From contig CAZDGV010000026.1 in assembly GCA_964505195.1 (NCBI GenBank), positions 1 through 22,616 on the forward strand: a stretch of 22,616 bases of DNA, written 5' to 3'. A model generated the notes under the pieces. It saw nothing but the letters and a program-made list of their open reading frames with translations, did no database searches and was not told the origin of the DNA. Position 1 is the stretch's first letter, and every line of letters starts with the position of its first letter. Position numbers and translations under genes: made by a program. This document shows, one piece after another, positions 16,640 to 22,616 of the stretch. Origin of the DNA: CAZDGV01 sp964505195 (lineage in GTDB: Bacteria > Bacteroidota > Bacteroidia > Chitinophagales > Chitinophagaceae).

Positions 16640-16670
16640 GAACGCAGGGCATTGCCCTGCGTTCTTTTTT
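16640..16670 (+). terminator. Rho-independent terminator after the CocE-like gene
   Basis: GAACGCAGGGC (16640-16650) and GCCCTGCGTTC (16654-16664) form an 11-bp perfect stem with loop ATT, followed by six T. It separates the CocE-like gene from the hexosaminidase gene. Confidence 0.95.
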
Positions 16671-16705
16671 ATGCCCTTTGAAGGAACTGATTTCATTATA
16701 AAAAC

Positions 16706-16713
16706 TAACTTTA
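16706..16713 (+). promoter_or_regulatory. Candidate -7 element of the hexosaminidase gene
   Basis: TAACTTTA differs from TAnnTTTG only in its last base and lies 4 bases before the ATG at 16718. The same octamer precedes the nagB fusion gene. A TTTG at 16677-16680 is a possible -33 box, but the spacing is longer than usual. Confidence 0.3.
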
Positions 16714-16717
16714 GCAC

Positions 16718-19075
16718 ATGCATAAAATTTTGTTTCCCTTTTTGCTAATGCTCAGCTTCAGCGCAACGGCGCAGGATATCTCCATTATTCCGAAACCTGC
16801 ATCGATCGTTCAAACGAAAGAAGAGCCTTTTCAGGTCGGAAAAACACTGCGTGTACATAATGGCTTCGGAGCCAATCATTCCTCCCACCCGCTGCTGCGT
16901 TATCTCTCGGATTTCTTAGGGAAGCATTACCAGATAAATGTGGTGCTTGCAGAAAAAAAAGAAGGCGCTGATCTTTCTTTGTTGCCTATACAGGATCCAA
17001 TTTTTTCGAACAGCGGATACAGATTGAATGTAAAAAAGCAAGCGATTGTTATTGAAAGCAACTCAGAAGAAGGCGCGTTCTATGGATTGCAGAGCTTTCT
17101 TCAGCTTTTGCCTGGCGCCACAAACAAGCAAATTATCATTCCTGCTGTAGCGATTACAGATGCGCCCAGATTCGACTACCGCGGTATGCATCTCGATGTG
17201 GGTCGGCATTTTTATCCGGTTGCGTATGTAAAACAATACATCGACTATCTCGCATTGCATAAGATCAACCGATTTCATTGGCACTTGACAGAAGATCAGG
17301 GCTGGCGCATTGAAATCAAAAAATATCCGGCACTCACCGAAAAAGGTGCATGGCGCAATGGAACCATCATTGGTCGTTATCCCGGTACCGGCAATAACAA
17401 CCAACCCTATGGCGGATTTTACACACAGGATGAAATTCGGGAGGTAGTGCAGTATGCAAAAGACCGCTACATAGAAGTAATTCCGGAAATTGAAATGCCT
17501 GGTCATAGCAGCGCAGCCATAGCCGCTTATCCATGGTTAAGTTGCTTTCCAGAGCAGCCGACTGCCATTCCTGCGAACATGATTTCAGAGAAAAGCAAAC
17601 TCGCGCAGCAACAGGGTCAAATAAAATTGGTGCAGGAAACCTGGGGCATTTTCGATGATGTGTTTTGTGCCGGTAAAGAATCCACTTTCGAATTTCTTCA
17701 GAATGTAATTGATGAAGTGATCGGCCTTTTCCCAGGAAAATATTTTCATATTGGCGGGGATGAATGCCCCAAAGCACATTGGAAAAAATGTACTGCCTGC
17801 CAGCAGCGCATGCACGAACAGGGTTTGAAAGATGAGCACGAACTGCAGAGCTATTTTGTGCAGCGCATCGAAAAGCATTTAAACAGCAAAGGAAAAACTT
17901 TGATTGGCTGGGATGAAATTTTAGAAGGCGGTTTGGCACCCAATGCAGTGGTGATGAGCTGGCGCGGCGAAAAAGGCGGTATTGAAGCAGCCAAGCAAAA
18001 ACATACGGTGATTATGACACCGGGCAAGCCCGTGTATTTTGATCATAGTCAGTCGAAGCTGGAAGACTCCGTTACCATTGGCGGCTACAACCCCATTGAG
18101 GCCGTATATGCTTACGATCCCATCCCCAAAGAGTTGAATGTCGACGAAGCGCGCTATGTATTAGGCGCACAGGCGAATGTGTGGACAGAATACATGAACA
18201 ACACGAAGAAGATTGAATACATGATTTTCCCGCGTATGGCAGCTTTGAGCGAAGTGTTGTGGACGGCACCTACCAACAAAGACTGGAAAGGATTTGAAAC
18301 AAGATTGGAAAAGCAAATGCAGCACTATGATTTTCTAGGCATCCATTACAGCAAAGCATATTATGAACCGAATATTCGTTTTTTGCCGGGCAGTGAAGCC
18401 GGAAAAATAACGATGAGTGTGAGCAGTAAAAATGCTACACTACAGTTTCGTGCGGCGAAAAAAAATGCATCAGGAAAAGAAATATCACTGAGCACATCGG
18501 GTAAAAATGCTTTTGAAATCAGTGAAAGTGGTGATTATTTTTTGTATAGCAGCATTCAAGATCAGCCAATACATCGCTTTGAGCAGCCGATCCGCATTTC
18601 AAAAGCTACCAATGCTTTCGTATCGCTAAAGCAAAATGCTAGCACTAGTTATCCGGGCGATGGCGCTTTCACACTTGTAAACGGCATCGTCAATACAAAG
18701 GGTATGATGCGCAGCAATGAATTTCTCGGATTTTCTGGAAGCGATTGCGAAGCCATTCTTGATTTAAAATCGCCCATAACTTTAAGAGAAGTGATGGTAC
18801 ATGGAATGGAACAGCATAGCAGCTGGATCTATGCGCCAAAAGATGTGGAAGTATTTACCAGCAATGACGGAGTTAATTTTGAAACTGTTGAAACCAATCT
18901 GATTGATATCAGAAAGCAGCCACACAACCCTGTATTTGCAATAGGCATTGGTTTTAAAACAAGGGAAGCGCGCTATTTGAAAGTAGTGGTGAAAAATGCT
19001 GGCACCATTGAGGCAGGATATCCTGGTGCAGGAAATAAAGCCTGGCTCTTTGTAAGTGAGGTGGAAGTGAACTAA
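16718..19075 (+). CDS. Exported beta-N-acetylhexosaminidase (GH20)
   Basis: 785 residues with a signal peptide (MHKILFPFLLMLSFSATA, cut before Q19). Residues 20-145 are the GH20b alpha/beta domain. The GH20 barrel starts at DAPRFDYRGMHLDVGRHF and includes HWHLTEDQGWRIEI (187-200). It carries the catalytic pair Asp348-Glu349 in HIGGDEC, used in substrate-assisted hydrolysis of terminal GlcNAc/GalNAc, and WRGEKGG (415-421). From about 545 there is a chitobiase-type C-terminal region. It is followed by a discoidin-like (F5/8, CBM32-type) domain with DVEVFTSNDGVNFETV and ARYLKVVVKN near the end. It acts in the periplasm or outer envelope on chitin fragments, glycans or peptidoglycan pieces. The downstream nagB fusion gene, 111 bases on, can use the released sugar after import and phosphorylation. 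Confidence 0.95.
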   Translation: MHKILFPFLLMLSFSATAQDISIIPKPASIVQTKEEPFQVGKTLRVHNGFGANHSSHPLLRYLSDFLGKHYQINVVLAEKKEGADLSLLPIQDPIFSNSGYRLNVKKQAIVIESNSEEGAFYGLQSFLQLLPGATNKQIIIPAVAITDAPRFDYRGMHLDVGRHFYPVAYVKQYIDYLALHKINRFHWHLTEDQGWRIEIKKYPALTEKGAWRNGTIIGRYPGTGNNNQPYGGFYTQDEIREVVQYAKDRYIEVIPEIEMPGHSSAAIAAYPWLSCFPEQPTAIPANMISEKSKLAQQQGQIKLVQETWGIFDDVFCAGKESTFEFLQNVIDEVIGLFPGKYFHIGGDECPKAHWKKCTACQQRMHEQGLKDEHELQSYFVQRIEKHLNSKGKTLIGWDEILEGGLAPNAVVMSWRGEKGGIEAAKQKHTVIMTPGKPVYFDHSQSKLEDSVTIGGYNPIEAVYAYDPIPKELNVDEARYVLGAQANVWTEYMNNTKKIEYMIFPRMAALSEVLWTAPTNKDWKGFETRLEKQMQHYDFLGIHYSKAYYEPNIRFLPGSEAGKITMSVSSKNATLQFRAAKKNASGKEISLSTSGKNAFEISESGDYFLYSSIQDQPIHRFEQPIRISKATNAFVSLKQNASTSYPGDGAFTLVNGIVNTKGMMRSNEFLGFSGSDCEAILDLKSPITLREVMVHGMEQHSSWIYAPKDVEVFTSNDGVNFETVETNLIDIRKQPHNPVFAIGIGFKTREARYLKVVVKNAGTIEAGYPGAGNKAWLFVSEVEVN

Positions 19076-19161
19076 TACTTTGCGTTAAAGCGATCTATTT
19101 GACAGTGTTAATCAGCCAAAACCTTTAACTTTTTAAAATTTTTTAAAATGTATGAATGTAG

Positions 19162-19169
19162 TAACTTTA
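19162..19169 (+). promoter_or_regulatory. Candidate -7 element of the nagB fusion gene
   Basis: TAACTTTA, one mismatch to TAnnTTTG, lies 17 bases before the ATG at 19187 and downstream of an AT-rich tract (about 19124-19150). It is identical to the octamer before the hexosaminidase gene. No terminator lies between the two genes, so readthrough is also possible. Confidence 0.35.
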
Positions 19170-19186
19170 CCATTCAACTCTAACAT

Positions 19187-21112
19187 ATGGCTTCGCAGAA
19201 ATCAATGGACTTGATTGATTCGTTTGAAAAGATTCCCGTCAAAATTTTTGATACTCCCAAAAATGGTGCTGCATGGGTGGCAAAGGAAATTGCAAAACTG
19301 ATCCGGGAAAAAGCTGCAAGCGGAGAAAAATGTGTGTTGGGTTTAGCAACGGGTTCTACACCCAAATCGCTCTACGCAGAACTGGTGCGCATGCACAAAG
19401 AAGAAGGGCTGAGCTTTCGCAACGTAGTGGCCTTTAATCTGGATGAATATTACCCCATTGAGCAGAACGCGATACAGAGTTATCATCGCTTCATGCGCAA
19501 TCAGCTCTTCGATAAAGTAGATATTCTGCCGGAGAACTGTCATATTCCGGACGGACAACTCGATAAAGAACACATCAAGGAAAGCTGCGCTGCATATGAG
19601 CAACGCATTAAAGAAGCAGGCGGCATTGATTTACAAGTTTTAGGTATTGGTATCAATGGACATATCGGTTTCAATGAACCCGGCTCCAGTGTATATACCA
19701 AAACCCGTCTTACTACCCTTACCAATACCACGCGACTAGCCAACGCATACGAATTTGCGAACATCAGCGAAGTGCCGCGTTTGGCCATTACCATGGGCAT
19801 CAGCACCATTATGCGTGCAAAGAAAATTATGCTGATGGCATGGGGCGAGTCGAAAGCCCCGGTAATATGCGAGGCAGTGGAAGGCGACGATACTGAGCAA
19901 GTGCCTGCATCGCTATTGCAGAATCACGATGATGTAACTTTTGTAATCGATGAGCTGGCTGCAGCTGAACTGACACGCAATAAGAGTCCTTGGCTTACGG
20001 GAGAATGCGAGTGGACACCGAAAATGATTAAGCGCGCGGTGGTGAATCTTGCATTACGACTCGGCAAACCGATTTTGAGTTTAACCAATAACGATTACAA
20101 CGAATATGGATTAAGTGATTTGCTGGTAGAAAAAGGCGAAGCATATGAAATCAATTTACAAGTGTATTACATGCTGCGCGATACCATCACCGGCTGGCCG
20201 GGTGGCAAGCCCAATGCAGTGATACCGGCGCATCCCGAACGCAGCAATCCCTATCCCAAAAAAGTCATCCTCTTCTCTCCCCACCCCGACGACGATATTA
20301 TTTCAATGGGTGGTACTTTCCAGCGCCTGCACGATCAGGGGCATGAAGTGCATGTTGCCTATCAAACCAGTGGCAATATTGCGGTGACAGATGAGTTTGT
20401 TACTAGGTTCCTGGAGTTTGCGGTTGGCTTCGAAGAAATGTTTGGAATAGATATAACCAAGTCGAACCAAATTTTAGAACAGGCACGTGGCTATCTGCAA
20501 CATAAAAAAAGCAATGAAGAAGATACACAGGAAATCAGATCGATTAAGGGATTGATACGGCGCTGTGAAGCCATTGCTACTTGCAGATATGTAGGACTCA
20601 AAGAAGGGCGCTGGCATTTTCAGAACCTACCTTTTTACGAAACAGGTACCATCGAAAAAAAGCCCCTGGGCGAAGAGGATATTGCACTGACGATGGAGCT
20701 ATTACGAAAAATTAAACCGCAGCAAGTATACTGTGCCGGCGATTTCGCAGATCCGCACGGAACGCATATCGTATGCTTTCAGATTGTGCTGGAAGCTTTA
20801 AAACGCATTAAAAAAGAAGGCGATGCCTGGATAAAAGACTGCTGGCTCTGGCTTTATAAAGGCGCATGGCAGGAATGGAATATTGAAGAAATTGAAATGG
20901 CCATACCGATGAGCCCGGAACAGGTAGTACGCAAGCGCCATGGTATTTTTATTCACCAGTCGCAAAAAGACATGGTACCCTTCCAGGGCAGCGACAGTCG
21001 GGAGTTTTGGCAGAGAGCAGAAGCAAGAAATGCGCATACTGCCGATTTGTATGGCAAACTGGGACTTACACAGTATGCAGCCATGGAAGCATTTGTGCGG
21101 CACCATTTTTAA
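19187..21112 (+). CDS. nagB: Glucosamine-6-phosphate deaminase fused to a PIG-L/LmbE deacetylase domain
   Basis: 641 residues, about 2.5 times the length of E. coli NagB. Residues 20-285 are the deaminase: GLATGSTPKSLYAEL (52-66), NLDEYYP with Asp87 as the base, and GIGINGHIGFNEPGSS (153-168) with His159 and Glu164. It converts glucosamine 6-phosphate to fructose 6-phosphate and ammonia. A linker of about 70 residues follows. From residue 358 there is a PIG-L/LmbE-type Zn deacetylase domain with SPHPDDD (364-370) and the second metal site DPHGTH (522-527). Family members remove N-acetyl groups from GlcNAc-containing substrates. The same fusion occurs in other Bacteroidota as far as I recall. 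The C-terminal domain might remove the acetyl group from GlcNAc-6-P (inference). No signal peptide is present, so it is cytoplasmic. Confidence 0.93.
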   Translation: MASQKSMDLIDSFEKIPVKIFDTPKNGAAWVAKEIAKLIREKAASGEKCVLGLATGSTPKSLYAELVRMHKEEGLSFRNVVAFNLDEYYPIEQNAIQSYHRFMRNQLFDKVDILPENCHIPDGQLDKEHIKESCAAYEQRIKEAGGIDLQVLGIGINGHIGFNEPGSSVYTKTRLTTLTNTTRLANAYEFANISEVPRLAITMGISTIMRAKKIMLMAWGESKAPVICEAVEGDDTEQVPASLLQNHDDVTFVIDELAAAELTRNKSPWLTGECEWTPKMIKRAVVNLALRLGKPILSLTNNDYNEYGLSDLLVEKGEAYEINLQVYYMLRDTITGWPGGKPNAVIPAHPERSNPYPKKVILFSPHPDDDIISMGGTFQRLHDQGHEVHVAYQTSGNIAVTDEFVTRFLEFAVGFEEMFGIDITKSNQILEQARGYLQHKKSNEEDTQEIRSIKGLIRRCEAIATCRYVGLKEGRWHFQNLPFYETGTIEKKPLGEEDIALTMELLRKIKPQQVYCAGDFADPHGTHIVCFQIVLEALKRIKKEGDAWIKDCWLWLYKGAWQEWNIEEIEMAIPMSPEQVVRKRHGIFIHQSQKDMVPFQGSDSREFWQRAEARNAHTADLYGKLGLTQYAAMEAFVRHHF

Positions 21113-21149
21113 GCTCAGGAAAGGATTTTAGATTTTATCCGATCTGTCC

Positions 21150-21157
21150 TATATTTG
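21150..21157 (+). promoter_or_regulatory. Bacteroidota -7 promoter element of the tRNA-Arg unit
   Basis: TATATTTG is an exact TAnnTTTG match, directly followed by CAGCCC, as is common before stable RNA genes in this phylum (from memory). A short hairpin, CCCG-TTTA-CGGG (21161-21172), sits at the expected transcription start. The start would then lie roughly 155 bases upstream of the mature tRNA. Confidence 0.6.
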
Positions 21158-21188
21158 CAGCCCGTTTACGGGTATGTTCTCATAGATG

Positions 21189-21247
21189 AACTGAATAGAA
21201 CATCCCGACCGCAGGACGGGAAGGTTTCAGAAGAGAATAAAATATTG
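21189..21247 (+). repeat. tRNA-Arg-like degenerate unit, copy 1
   Basis: This 59-base block is identical to the block at 21260-21318 and is offset from it by 71 bases. It starts with AACTGAATAG, identical to the D loop of the tRNA-Arg (21331-21340). It then replaces the tRNA anticodon arm with TCCCG-N9-CGGGA, keeps the variable region and start of the T stem (AAGGTTTCAG), and ends in an AT-rich tail instead of the T arm. It lies between the likely promoter and the tRNA, so it should be transcribed in the precursor. Confidence 0.8.
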
Positions 21248-21259
21248 ACCGCTTAACTC

Positions 21260-21318
21260 AACTGAATAGAACATCCCGACCGCAGGACGGGAAGGTTTCA
21301 GAAGAGAATAAAATATTG
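21260..21318 (+). repeat. tRNA-Arg-like degenerate unit, copy 2
   Basis: This second copy is identical to copy 1 over 59 bases; its last base is the first base of the tRNA. Its upstream 12 bases (ACCGCTTAACTC, 21248-21259) align with the acceptor and D stem of the tRNA better than those of copy 1, but the D stem is broken (ACTC opposite GAAC). No T stem can form, so it is not a functional tRNA. Confidence 0.8.
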
Positions 21319-21394
21319 GCCTCGTAGCTCAACTGAATAGAGCATCTGACTACGGATCAGAAGGTTTCAGGTTTGAATCCTGACGAGGTCACCA
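21318..21394 (+). tRNA. tRNA-Arg (anticodon ACG), CCA encoded
   Basis: A full cloverleaf is present. The acceptor stem is GGCCTCG/CGAGGTC (one G-T pair). The D arm is GCTC/GAGC with a 9-base loop. The anticodon arm is TCTGA/TCAGA with loop CTACGGA, so the anticodon is A352-C353-G354 (+21000). The variable region is AGGTT and the T arm is TCAGG/CCTGA with loop TTTGAAT. Discriminator A is followed by an encoded CCA. The ACG anticodon would be edited to ICG by TadA and read CGU, CGC and CGA. A terminator starts three bases after the CCA end. Confidence 0.97.
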
Positions 21395-21396
21395 CC

Positions 21397-21429
21397 AAAG
21401 GATCACAAGAACAAGTGATCCTTTTTTTT
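21397..21429 (+). terminator. Rho-independent terminator after tRNA-Arg
   Basis: AAAGGATCAC (21397-21406) pairs with GTGATCCTTT (21415-21424) around an 8-base loop, followed by T to 21429. It lies between the tRNA and the convergent SRPBCC gene. The opposite strand lacks a T-run, so it acts on the tRNA only. Confidence 0.93.
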
Positions 21430-21438
21430 ATTAGAAAA

Positions 21439-21870
21439 CTAGTTTGCATTCGTCAACGCACCTTGCTCCATGAATTGTTGGAGCTGACTGCTTTCAGCTT
21501 CCAGCATTTTCACCCAAGTTGAAGAAAAAAGCGCCCACCACAAATCACTTAAGATACCCTCAGCCCAAAGTTCATTGGTAATGGTGGTTTTGCGGTTATG
21601 ATAACCGATATAACGGTGTATATGTACATCAGCCAGCAGATTTTTGAAACTAATGGTGTAGGATGAACCGGGAACATAGTCGGTAACGGTAAAGCGTGTA
21701 CGCCAACCCTGACGAAACAAAACTGCACCCTTTGACTTTAATGACAAGGGCATACCGATCGTTACACTTCGAATGCTAGCATTCCAGTGATTCCATTGCT
21801 GCAGATTGGTGAGGATTTTCCAAACAGCATCTGCTTTGCAGGCAGTTAAAATGGTTTTGGTGGCAAACAT
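21439..21870 (-). CDS. SRPBCC-domain (START/polyketide cyclase-like) protein
   Basis: 143 residues, the size of a single SRPBCC domain. The start, TKTILTACKADAVWKILTNLQQWNHWNASIRSV, follows the family pattern 'i.ap.e.VW..ltd...w..W...v'. The middle GWRTRFTVTDYVPGSSYTISF and the following TITNELWAEG match the later strands. The C-terminal helix is AEGILSDLWWALFSSTWVKMLEAESSQLQQFME. This fold binds a hydrophobic ligand in a deep pocket; the ligand cannot be inferred here. No signal peptide is seen. It is a stand-alone gene converging with the tRNA. The 269 bases upstream, shared with divergent rlmH, hold nothing recognisable beyond possible promoters. Confidence 0.75.
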   Translation of the reverse strand: MFATKTILTACKADAVWKILTNLQQWNHWNASIRSVTIGMPLSLKSKGAVLFRQGWRTRFTVTDYVPGSSYTISFKNLLADVHIHRYIGYHNRKTTITNELWAEGILSDLWWALFSSTWVKMLEAESSQLQQFMEQGALTNAN

Positions 21871-22139
21871 GGTACGGAATGGTTAAATGTTTAAAAGCAA
21901 GGATTGGAAAGGTGAAGCTTTTCAATCAGATGATGAAAAAAATCAGGTTATTTTTTGATGAAGTTTTTTTTACTTTTCAACGCACTGCTAAAAACACACC
22001 TACTTCTTCTCGGACTAATCATTACTAACAATATGATTGTCATTGTATTGAGCCAATACGATCCGGCACCCTAGTGACTGATTAAAGAACCTAAGACGTA
22101 TAAATCCACGACCTTTGCATTTACCGGAAATAACGATGT

Positions 22140-22613
22140 ATGAAAATTGAACTTTGGTCGGTGGGCAAAGCACATGAGCCCTATGTAAAAGCTGGTATTA
22201 ATGAATTTACCAAACGGATAAATCATTATTACACCGCCGAATGGAAAATCATTCCCACGCCCAAAAATGCAGGCATGTTGAGCGAAGCCGATCTCAAAAA
22301 AAAGGAAGGCGAAACGGTGCTGAGTTTTTTACAGAAAGACGACTATCTAGTTGCGCTGCATGAATACGGAAAACAAAAAACGAGTGAAGAGCTGGCTGCT
22401 TTTCTGCAGCAGCGCAGCAATCAAAGCACGAAGAAAATTATTTTTTTAATTGGTGGCGCATACGGCATAGATGAGACCGTTTTACAAAGAGCACAATTGC
22501 AATGGAGCCTCTCCAAACTGGTTTTTCCGCATCAGCTGGTGCGACTTATTCTTGCAGAACAATTGTATCGCGCCTGTACTATCATTCGCAATGAGAAGTA
22601 TCATCATGGCTAG
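22140..22613 (+). CDS. rlmH: 23S rRNA pseudouridine-1915 N3-methyltransferase RlmH
   Basis: 157 residues, complete, normal for RlmH (SPOUT family). It methylates pseudouridine 1915 of helix 69 in 23S rRNA on assembled 70S ribosomes, using S-adenosylmethionine. The C-terminal trefoil knot is clear: IFLIGGAYGIDETV (101-114) and LVFPHQLVRLILAEQLYRA (127-145), ending in the invariant NEKYHHG. The ATG at 22140 gives the canonical MKIELWSVGK. GACCTTTG at 22110-22117 is a one-mismatch candidate -7 element about 22 bases upstream. Confidence 0.97.
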   Translation: MKIELWSVGKAHEPYVKAGINEFTKRINHYYTAEWKIIPTPKNAGMLSEADLKKKEGETVLSFLQKDDYLVALHEYGKQKTSEELAAFLQQRSNQSTKKIIFLIGGAYGIDETVLQRAQLQWSLSKLVFPHQLVRLILAEQLYRACTIIRNEKYHHG

Positions 22614-22616
22614 GAT

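Noticed and set aside
17367..17939. 190-codon minus-strand open frame inside the GH20 gene
   Set aside because: It is antisense to the GH20 catalytic barrel, whose motifs are intact; the predicted protein has no family features.
21189..21318. Two-copy direct repeat considered as a short CRISPR array
   Set aside because: There are only two copies, the 'spacer' is 12 bases, the unit is homologous to the adjacent tRNA, and no cas genes are present.
21189..21394. tRNA-adjacent repeats considered as attachment sites of an integrated element
   Set aside because: Attachment duplications normally copy the tRNA 3' end; here the 5' half is copied, the T arm is missing, and there is no integrase or cargo between the copies.

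Overview
The window looks like a housekeeping stretch of chromosome from a member of the Bacteroidota, probably close to the Chitinophagaceae (inference). The reasons are moderate G+C, almost no Shine-Dalgarno sequences, several perfect matches to the Bacteroidota -7 promoter element TAnnTTTG, a GlcNAc-6-phosphate deaminase fused to a PIG-L/LmbE deacetylase domain, and protein sequences that read like this phylum throughout. I see no phage, insertion sequence, CRISPR array or toxin-antitoxin module.

Layout. 1-264 is the 3' end of a LEA14-like gene, meeting tail to tail with a pyrE-then-HMA-like-protein pair on the minus strand (265-1288). A Nudix hydrolase (1332-1964, +) converges with a coaD-menI-like minus-strand pair (1954-2862); their last 11 bases overlap inside a perfect palindrome. 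A GTG-started smc with its own terminator fills 2992-6507 (-). It is divergent from a CrtA-like monooxygenase (6642-7388, +), which is followed by an arginase-family gene (7568-8515, +). A minus-strand pair of a signal-peptide-bearing prolyl oligopeptidase and an RmlD-like SDR reductase covers 8582-11590.

From 11819 to 21394 everything is on the plus strand: pfkA-pyk with a strong terminator, a gene-poor 317-base gap, an exported CocE/NonD-type hydrolase with a strong terminator, an exported GH20 beta-N-acetylhexosaminidase, and the nagB-PIG-L fusion. Hexosaminidase, deaminase/deacetylase, phosphofructokinase and pyruvate kinase together would take GlcNAc oligomers to pyruvate once the sugar is imported and phosphorylated, although the genes sit in separate transcription units.

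The window ends with a tRNA-Arg(ACG) gene, a convergent SRPBCC-domain gene and a complete rlmH. The tRNA gene is the most unusual part. Its leader carries two units whose 59-base cores are identical and resemble the 5' half of the tRNA, in register with it at a 71-base period. Their anticodon-arm equivalent is rebuilt into a CCCG/CGGG hairpin and their T arm is lost. This is the one piece of structure that ordinary annotation does not explain.
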